Shown here: piece by piece, positions 58,815 to 64,000 of the stretch
How the letters are laid out: each line of letters starts with the position of its first letter
Numbering within the stretch: position 1 is the stretch's first letter
From: Halomonas sp. McH1-25
GTDB lineage: Bacteria > Pseudomonadota > Gammaproteobacteria > Pseudomonadales > Halomonadaceae
Direction: 5' to 3'
Length of the DNA stretch: 64,000 bases
NCBI RefSeq assembly: GCF_022348165.1
Contig: NZ_JAKRFI010000010.1
Location: forward strand, 89,280-153,279
Position numbers and translations under genes: made by a program
Notes under the pieces: generated by a model
Database searches by the model: none
Seen by the model: the letters and a program-made list of their open reading frames with translations, nothing else
Told to the model about the DNA's origin: nothing

Positions 58815-60263
58815 GTGTTCGCCCCTGCCCGTTCGCTGGTCACGCGCAGCCGTCGCGAAACGGCATCGCTCATGGTGTTGACCCTGCCCATCTGCGGGGC
58901 CCAGCTTGCCCAGTCAGGGATGGGCGCTACGGACGTTATCATGGCGGGCCGAGCCAGTGCGACCGACCTAGCTGCAGTATCGGTAGGCTCAAGCTTGTGG
59001 ATGCCGCTGATGCTGTTCATGACCGGCACGTTGATGGGTCTAACCCCCATCGTCGCCCAGCTGCTAGGTGCGAAACGTACCGGACGCATCCGCCCTTACT
59101 TGCATCAAACGATCTGGCTGGGCCTGGTTCTTGGCGTGCTATCGGCAGGCCTACTGTGGTTTGCCGTCATGCCGATCTTTACCCTGATGAACGTCCCCCG
59201 CCAGGTCGCCGAGCTTGCCGCAGGTTATTTGGCCGCCGTCGCGTTCGGCATGCCAGGCGTTGCCCTTTATCAAGCATTGCGCGCCTTTTCGGACGGCATG
59301 AACCACACTCGGCCTTCGCTCTGGATCAGCCTCGTAGGGCTTGGCGTCAATATTCCCTGCAATTACCTATTCATCTATGGCGGCCCAGGTCTGGAAGACT
59401 TACTGGGTCCTCATATGCCGTCTCTTCTTCTCTCCTTACCGGCATTGGGTGCCGTGGGGTGCGGCATCGCTACGGCACTCTCGATGTGGGCCATGTGCCT
59501 GAGCATGATCATCTATACTCGCACCAGCCAAGCTTATGAACCCGTCGTGCTGTGGGACACCATCACTTGGCCTCACCGAGCCATGCTCAAGGAGCTATTG
59601 CATGTCGGCTTGCCCATTGGCGTGGCCATTTTCGTCGAAGTGACGTTGTTTACCCTCATCGCCCTTTTCATTGCCAGCCTCGGTGAGGTGATCGTGGCGG
59701 CGCATCAGGTAGCTCTGAATATCACATCGATCCTGTTCATGTTGCCGCTGTCTCTTGCCATGGCACTCACCGTGCGAGTCGGGAACACATTAGGGAGTGG
59801 CCAGCCTTCACGAGCCGGCTTCGTTGCCTGGAACGGCCTATTCGTTTGTTTGCTGATCGCCCTGCTCAACGATCTGTTCCTGTGGCTTGCGGCTGGTCCA
59901 GTCGTAGCGCTATATACCCATAATGCCGAGGTCCAGGCCTTGGCCATGTCATTGATCTACCTGGCGATGCTGTATCAGGTCTCGGACGCCTTGCAGGTCA
60001 ACATGGCCGGCGCGTTGCGGGGCTACAAGGACACACGCATCATCATGGTCATCACCCTGGTATCCTACTGGCTGGTTGGCCTGGGAGGCGGCCATTTGCT
60101 GGGGAAAAGCGGCCTGCCAGGGCTATTGGAGCCTCTCGGTGTGCATGGCTACTGGATAGGTCTGATTGCCGGGCTGAGTGTCGCTGCACTACTGCTAGGA
60201 TGGCGCTTATGGCACATCAGCAGGTCAGCCGTACAAGACCCAACGCAGGTTTCGTCGAACTGA
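58815..60263 (+). CDS. norM: MATE-family multidrug efflux transporter (NorM-like)
   Basis: A 482-residue inner-membrane antiporter with about 12 helices in two homologous halves. SGMGATDVIMAGRASATDLAA in helix 2 region, TPIVAQLLGAKRTG, and VAAHQVALNITSILFMLPLSL and VRVGNTLGSGQPSRAG in the second half are the NorM/MATE signatures. It exports cationic drugs using Na+ or H+. The start is a GTG 7 bases after AAGGAG; an in-frame TTG at 58776 lies too far upstream. The DUF3080 gene follows 2 bases after its stop. Confidence 0.93.
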   Translation: MFAPARSLVTRSRRETASLMVLTLPICGAQLAQSGMGATDVIMAGRASATDLAAVSVGSSLWMPLMLFMTGTLMGLTPIVAQLLGAKRTGRIRPYLHQTIWLGLVLGVLSAGLLWFAVMPIFTLMNVPRQVAELAAGYLAAVAFGMPGVALYQALRAFSDGMNHTRPSLWISLVGLGVNIPCNYLFIYGGPGLEDLLGPHMPSLLLSLPALGAVGCGIATALSMWAMCLSMIIYTRTSQAYEPVVLWDTITWPHRAMLKELLHVGLPIGVAIFVEVTLFTLIALFIASLGEVIVAAHQVALNITSILFMLPLSLAMALTVRVGNTLGSGQPSRAGFVAWNGLFVCLLIALLNDLFLWLAAGPVVALYTHNAEVQALAMSLIYLAMLYQVSDALQVNMAGALRGYKDTRIIMVITLVSYWLVGLGGGHLLGKSGLPGLLEPLGVHGYWIGLIAGLSVAALLLGWRLWHISRSAVQDPTQVSSN

Positions 60264-60265
60264 TC

Positions 60266-61342
60266 ATGCGTATCGAACGCATGACGATGCTGGCCGGAGC
60301 GCTCACGCTTCTTGCAGCCTGTGATCGTCATGAAAGTGCCGATGCCATGCTCATCGATTATCAGCAGCGTGTCAGCAACGTGCTGGACATCGAAGCCCCT
60401 ACCCCTCAGTCACCCCCCAACATTCCACGCTTTCCCGATCGCCAGGAGCGCTTGTTCGAAATAGCCCCGACTCGCCTGGGAATGCTCGACGTCTATGCGC
60501 TACGAGAATGCCAGATAATCTCGCTGGTGGCCGAACGTAACAGCCAACTCGGCAAGGTGGCCACTGCCAGTCAACACTGGCTGTATGAGCTGGAGCTATG
60601 GCGCCGCTTGCGACATTGCTGGAATACCCCTGCGGTCCAGCGATTGGATGGCGAGGACCGAACCCAACTACGCCAGCTGCTCCAAGACAAAACGGAGCAG
60701 TTGCCCAAGGCAAGCTGGAATGCCCTGTTCGATTCCAGCGAATGGGTAAAGAATTTCTCGCGGGTCAGCACGCCTCTATCGCCTGCTGAAACGGCCTCGC
60801 TAGGTGACGACCTGGCGGCTCTCGCTTACCTGCGCCACATGGTGCTCAATCAGTACAATCCGGCCTGGACCCCGGAATCCGGCCGCCTGGAAGCCCACCT
60901 CCAAATCCTTCGGCAGCAACCATCGACGGCGAGGTTACTGCGTAGCCTACTATTGGTTACACAACGACTCGATGAATTGAGTCACTCTCTGGAGACAAGA
61001 TTGGCCGAGCGGCCTGTCTGCTACAACGGACATCCCAACCCACGAGCAGAAACGTTGCATAACGTGTTCATCAACTATTTTATCGGTGAAGTGCAGGCCT
61101 ACCTCGCCAGCCTGGACCGGCAATCGCGCGCATGGCTGAGTGCTGTCGATTCGCTCCTGGACGCTTACGGCGTTTCACGCCCAAGCGTGACCGCATATCG
61201 CCTTGCCTGGCTTTCGCTGGACACGCCGCAGGCGCCCTGGCAGCAATTTCATGCGGCAACTCAACGACATGTGGAACTATGGCAACGGATATGGCGCAGC
61301 TGCGGCATGATGCCAGGCAAGAAAGATCCCGACGGGGCTTAA
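60266..61342 (+). CDS. DUF3080 family lipoprotein
   Basis: A 358-residue protein with a short lipoprotein signal: basic start MRIERM, hydrophobic stretch, lipobox LLAAC near residue 16. The following MLIDYQQRVSNVLD, QISLVAERNSQLGKVA-like and LYELELWRRLRHCW segments match the DUF3080 family. It is helical and should sit on the periplasmic side of the inner or outer membrane. Its start lies 2 bases after the MATE stop. The function is unknown; co-expression with the pump is likely. Confidence 0.82.
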   Translation: MRIERMTMLAGALTLLAACDRHESADAMLIDYQQRVSNVLDIEAPTPQSPPNIPRFPDRQERLFEIAPTRLGMLDVYALRECQIISLVAERNSQLGKVATASQHWLYELELWRRLRHCWNTPAVQRLDGEDRTQLRQLLQDKTEQLPKASWNALFDSSEWVKNFSRVSTPLSPAETASLGDDLAALAYLRHMVLNQYNPAWTPESGRLEAHLQILRQQPSTARLLRSLLLVTQRLDELSHSLETRLAERPVCYNGHPNPRAETLHNVFINYFIGEVQAYLASLDRQSRAWLSAVDSLLDAYGVSRPSVTAYRLAWLSLDTPQAPWQQFHAATQRHVELWQRIWRSCGMMPGKKDPDGA

Positions 61343-61413
61343 CTTTCCTCGTCGAGCTGTGCTAATAGTGAGGCGAGGCCCAAGCCGAACTATTGCCGAT
61401 GAGGAGGGTAACC

Positions 61414-62112
61414 ATGGGTATCCCAATGTCCCCCCGCTCCGCTCAGGTCATCGATCTGGATGCCATGCGCCACCGGCTGAGGGCCAAGCGCCGCCTAGTC
61501 AGACTGGCTCCCGAGCTGGATGGCCTCGAGATGCTTTATCACCTGGCTTCCGATCCCGACACGCTGTACGGAATGCCTCTGTTGGCATGGGGGTTGCGCG
61601 AGGATGGAGACGTCGTTGGGCTGGTGCCCTGGATGGAGGCGCTTACTTCCTGCCACGATCTCGACGACCCCGAGCATGGTCATTTTGTCGGTTATCGCGA
61701 CCCCGAAACCGACGATATCTTCTATAGCGCCCCTGAGCATAAGGTGCTCGAACTCGAGCATGCCGCCGCCTATTTCGACTACGAGGAAACCAACGAGCCT
61801 ACGTTGCTGCAACAGCTGCCCGAAACACTTGGCACCCACGCCCTGTGCATGGACGATGACAGCGCCCCCTGGCAGCTCAAGTTGGTTTTCGGTTGGCGTC
61901 TTTACAGCAATGGCGAAGTCGAGGCGCTGCTCGTCGACGAGACACGCGTAGAATCGACTCCCGTCCTTGCCGGAGACGATTGCCTCTATCCCGGCCATAG
62001 CCGGCATCAGGTGGTATATTTCTTTCAGCGCGCCATCGCCAACCGCATCAAGCAGGAAGACACGACGACATTAGAAGCCCTGGCCTGTATGGTCGCTAAT
62101 GACAAAGACTGA
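61414..62112 (+). CDS. Uncharacterised acidic soluble protein
   Basis: A 232-residue protein with no signal peptide or membrane segment. VIDLDAMRHRLRAKRR and LLAWGLREDGDVVGLVPWMEAL begin it; the rest is acidic with repeated DD/DE pairs (CHDLDDPEHGHFVGYRD, MDDDSAPWQLKLVFGW). I do not recognise the family. GAGGAGGG lies 5 bases before the ATG; a second ATG at 61426 is possible. It follows DUF3080 after 71 bases on the same strand. Confidence 0.65.
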   Translation: MGIPMSPRSAQVIDLDAMRHRLRAKRRLVRLAPELDGLEMLYHLASDPDTLYGMPLLAWGLREDGDVVGLVPWMEALTSCHDLDDPEHGHFVGYRDPETDDIFYSAPEHKVLELEHAAAYFDYEETNEPTLLQQLPETLGTHALCMDDDSAPWQLKLVFGWRLYSNGEVEALLVDETRVESTPVLAGDDCLYPGHSRHQVVYFFQRAIANRIKQEDTTTLEALACMVANDKD

Positions 62113-62193
62113 TGGCATGAAGATCAGCCGGCCATACTCTTTGCGATTTTCCCTGCGAACGAGGACATCCCGCGGCTCACGAAAAGTGCAGCC

Positions 62194-62433
62194 TTAACCA
62201 AGACGAATAAAGTACAAATACGTATCGCCCTTCTCTTCCTGCCCGAGCAGCTCATGCCCAAGGAAATTGCAGAACTTGGGTATGTCGCGTGTCGTGGCAG
62301 GATCAGTGGCAATGACTTTCAGGACATGGCCCGCCTGCATATCCCGAACCTTGTTGTGCATCAGCATGATCGGCTCGGGGCAGTAAAGGCCCGAGGTATC
62401 CAACTCCGCATCAAATTCGCTAGTCGTTGCCAT
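62194..62433 (-). CDS. tusA: TusA/SirA-family sulfur carrier protein
   Basis: A 79-residue sulfur-transfer protein. The active-site motif is CPEP with C18, in [19 protein letters not shown], followed by [21 protein letters not shown] and a final strand YLYFIRLG. It receives sulfur from IscS and passes it on for tRNA 2-thiouridine synthesis or other sulfur pathways. The size and layout are normal. It is divergent from the monooxygenase-fold gene with only 29 bases between start codons. Confidence 0.94.
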   Translation of the reverse strand: MATTSEFDAELDTSGLYCPEPIMLMHNKVRDMQAGHVLKVIATDPATTRDIPKFCNFLGHELLGQEEKGDTYLYFIRLG

Positions 62434-62462
62434 TGCCTACCTCGCTAGATGGAGCAGAGAGT

Positions 62463-62747
62463 ATGATAAAAATAATTATCGAACGGCGCATCATGCCTGG
62501 CCTTGAACAAGAATATGAGCAGGCTGCACGCGAAGCCATGCGTTACGCGATGGGCGCATCCGGTTTCATTTCGGGAGAAAGCCTGCACGAGCATGACAAC
62601 ACCCAGCATCGGCTATTGATCACGCAATGGCGAGACTTGGCGTCATGGAAAACCTGGCAACACAGCCAAGAGCGAGAGATCGTCATGCAAAAACTTCTTC
62701 CCTTGCTGTCTGAAGAAGAACGCATCACGGCTTATCTGCATCCCTGA
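62463..62747 (+). CDS. Antibiotic biosynthesis monooxygenase-fold protein
   Basis: A 94-residue protein with the ABM dimeric ferredoxin-like fold: IKIIIERRIMPGLEQEYEQA at the start, GFISGESLHEHDNTQHRLLI with the conserved G-F and H-D residues, and WRDLASWKTWQHSQER. Members oxidise small aromatics or act as quinol monooxygenases; the substrate here is unknown. The start is chosen at the ATG before IKII; an upstream in-frame start would overlap tusA. It is convergent with rlmM with a 6-base gap. Confidence 0.85.
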   Translation: MIKIIIERRIMPGLEQEYEQAAREAMRYAMGASGFISGESLHEHDNTQHRLLITQWRDLASWKTWQHSQEREIVMQKLLPLLSEEERITAYLHP

Positions 62748-62753
62748 AGGCAC

Positions 62754-63830
62754 TCACTCCATGAGCCTCACATGCACCGTCACCTCTTCGCGGTCATGGT
62801 AGAGCTGCTTGCATTGCAATTGCGATCGTATATTGGCCTCTGCCAGCGTCCTTTCCAGTCTCACCAGGCAGCGCTCGACCTCCTGCCAGCGTTGCTTCAT
62901 GGGAAGCTTGAGGTTGAATACCGCTTCGCGGCACCAACGTCGCGCTAGCCAGCGCTCGACCATGTCAATCACCCGCATGGGCTTATCGACAATATCACAG
63001 ACCAACCAATCGAGCCGATAAGGCGGTTCCCAGACGAAACCATCCTCGCGTAGATGCTCTATCTGGCCTGTTGCCATCAACATCTCATTCATGGGTCCAT
63101 TATCGATGGCATAAACGAACATTCCTTGCCGAACGAGCTGGTAGGTCCAGCCACCCGGCGCTGCACCAAGATCCGCCGCCTGCATCCCATCATGCAAGCG
63201 TTCCGACCATTCTTCGCGGGCGATGAAGGTATGCCAAGCTTCCTCCAGCTTGAGCGTCGATCGGCTCGGCGCCTCACGCGGGAAACGCAAACGATGGATA
63301 CCGCCAGGCGATTCGCTACGATTGCCGGGAAAGCTCATGGCAACCTGTACCGTATCCCCAGCACTCCAGAACAGGTGAAGGCGTCGTCCACCGGCCTTGC
63401 GACGCAGCGCTCCTCGCTTGCGCAACAGCGACTCCAAGGGCTTCTGTAGCGCCTTGCCCAGCCCGGCCAGCGCCTTGCCCTCATTGGTATCCGGCGTTTC
63501 CTGCCAGAGTGCCTCGAAACTCCAGCCGCTATCGATAACCTGCTGGACGATGGGTGTCAGCCGATCATCTCGTGACAAGGACTCAAGAGGCGGGTATGCC
63601 AGCAAGGATTGCCGGGCAAACACCAGTGTCGCCAAGGGCAGGTTCCGATGCAGTTCGTTGGCCGGTCCTGGGCTGGCCTGGATAAAACGGACATAACCGC
63701 TATCAGGCTTGGCAATGGGATAACCGGCCAGGCCCAACACGCTCGCTTTTTCTGCGAGTTCGGCACTCAAATCGGCTTCGAAGCCGGGCCTGCAATAAAA
63801 CACTATCTCGTTTGCTATGGAGTGGGCCAT
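62754..63830 (-). CDS. rlmM: 23S rRNA 2'-O-ribose C2498 methyltransferase RlmM
   Basis: A 358-residue SAM-dependent enzyme that methylates the 2'-hydroxyl of C2498 in 23S rRNA. The N-terminal THUMP-related domain starts EIVFYCRPGFEADLSAELAEK. The SAM site is DLGAAPGGWTYQL, followed by DWLVCDIVDKPMRVIDMVERW with catalytic residues and FNLKLPMKQRW. An in-frame extension of 48 codons upstream is antisense to no gene but runs through the 5S gene and terminator, so the ATG at 63830 is used. The gene begins 25 bases after the rrn terminator. Confidence 0.95.
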   Translation of the reverse strand: MAHSIANEIVFYCRPGFEADLSAELAEKASVLGLAGYPIAKPDSGYVRFIQASPGPANELHRNLPLATLVFARQSLLAYPPLESLSRDDRLTPIVQQVIDSGWSFEALWQETPDTNEGKALAGLGKALQKPLESLLRKRGALRRKAGGRRLHLFWSAGDTVQVAMSFPGNRSESPGGIHRLRFPREAPSRSTLKLEEAWHTFIAREEWSERLHDGMQAADLGAAPGGWTYQLVRQGMFVYAIDNGPMNEMLMATGQIEHLREDGFVWEPPYRLDWLVCDIVDKPMRVIDMVERWLARRWCREAVFNLKLPMKQRWQEVERCLVRLERTLAEANIRSQLQCKQLYHDREEVTVHVRLME

Positions 63831-63855
63831 ATATAGATGTTCTTTTCCGCAACGA

Positions 63856-63886
63856 AAAAACCCCAGCCGGTTGGGCTGGGGTTTTC
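63856..63886 (-). terminator. Rho-independent terminator of the rRNA operon
   Basis: CCCCAGCC and GGCTGGGG form a perfect 8-bp stem with loop of 5. On the minus strand it is followed by TTTTTT, and by AAAA on the other side. It lies 9 bases after the 5S 3' end. Confidence 0.92.
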
Positions 63887-63895
63887 GAAAAGATG

Positions 63896-64000
63896 CCTGA
63901 CGATGACCTACTCTCGCATGGGGAGACCCCACACTACCATCGGCGCTGAGCGGTTTCACTGCTGAGTTCGGCATGGGGTCAGGTGGGACCCGCTCGCTAT
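63896..64000 (-). rRNA. rrf: 5S ribosomal RNA (partial, 3' part)
   Basis: The reverse strand matches the bacterial 5S consensus, with the 3' side GAGAGTAGGTCATCG, the loop around CTCCCCATGCG and the TCAGTGAAAC-type helix region. About 105 bases are present; the 5' end lies beyond the window. The rest of the rRNA operon would be to the right. Confidence 0.93.

Noticed and set aside
63831..63974. N-terminal extension of RlmM through the terminator and 5S gene
   Set aside because: RlmM proteins start close to MAHS/NEIVFYCRPG, and the extension would translate 5S rRNA and terminator sequence.

Overview
The window looks like a chromosomal segment of a halophilic gammaproteobacterium, most likely Halomonadaceae. 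The basis is gene content and order (sbp-cysTWA, miaB-phoH-ybeY-corC-lnt, leuS-lptE-holA, fadBA, an rRNA operon followed by rlmM), GC-rich acidic coding sequence and Asp/Glu-rich proteins. The genus is inferred from overall resemblance, not from a database search.

Layout. 1-5.2 kb: an MFS permease and a four-gene sulfate ABC importer with overlapping start/stop codons. 5.3-7.7 kb: a YajG-type lipoprotein, a thiopurine methyltransferase, an SH3/coiled-coil membrane protein and a DUF1820 protein. 7.9-18.5 kb: a conserved housekeeping run (miaB, phoH, ybeY, corC, lnt; a zinc-ribbon gene on the opposite strand; leuS, lptE, holA) for tRNA modification, rRNA maturation, lipoprotein acylation, LPS export and replication. 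18.5-43.4 kb: an accessory block. 43.7-57.2 kb: cysJI, an LD-carboxypeptidase, a DUF488 protein, the fadBA beta-oxidation operon with a divergent SlyA/MarR regulator, uspA, uup and tatD. 57.2-64 kb: small conserved proteins, epmC, a MATE efflux pump, a DUF3080 lipoprotein, tusA, a monooxygenase-fold protein, rlmM and the 3' part of a 5S rRNA gene (minus strand) that continues past the window.

The accessory block is the most interesting part. It holds a complete ebo metabolite-traffic set (eboA to eboF) arranged as eboA-eboB (minus), eboF (plus) and eboD-eboE-eboC (minus). Immediately upstream of eboD, on the same strand, is a 12.6-kb gene for a 4206-residue protein. That protein has no signal peptide, no cysteine that I could find, many carbohydrate-binding-like modules, cadherin/Ig-like modules, a malectin-like module and an internal sugar-dehydrogenase-like beta-propeller. 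Divergent from it is a complete type I secretion operon (ABC exporter, HlyD-type adaptor, TolC-type outer membrane channel). The simplest reading is that this exporter secretes the giant protein to the surface or medium, where it binds and perhaps oxidises polysaccharide or sugars. Any working link between it and the ebo pathway is a hypothesis drawn from adjacency.

Sulfur assimilation is represented twice: sulfate import near the left end, sulfite reductase flavoprotein and hemoprotein near 44-47 kb. Several intergenic regions carry dyads or hairpins that look regulatory. These were read by eye and not scored by any program.
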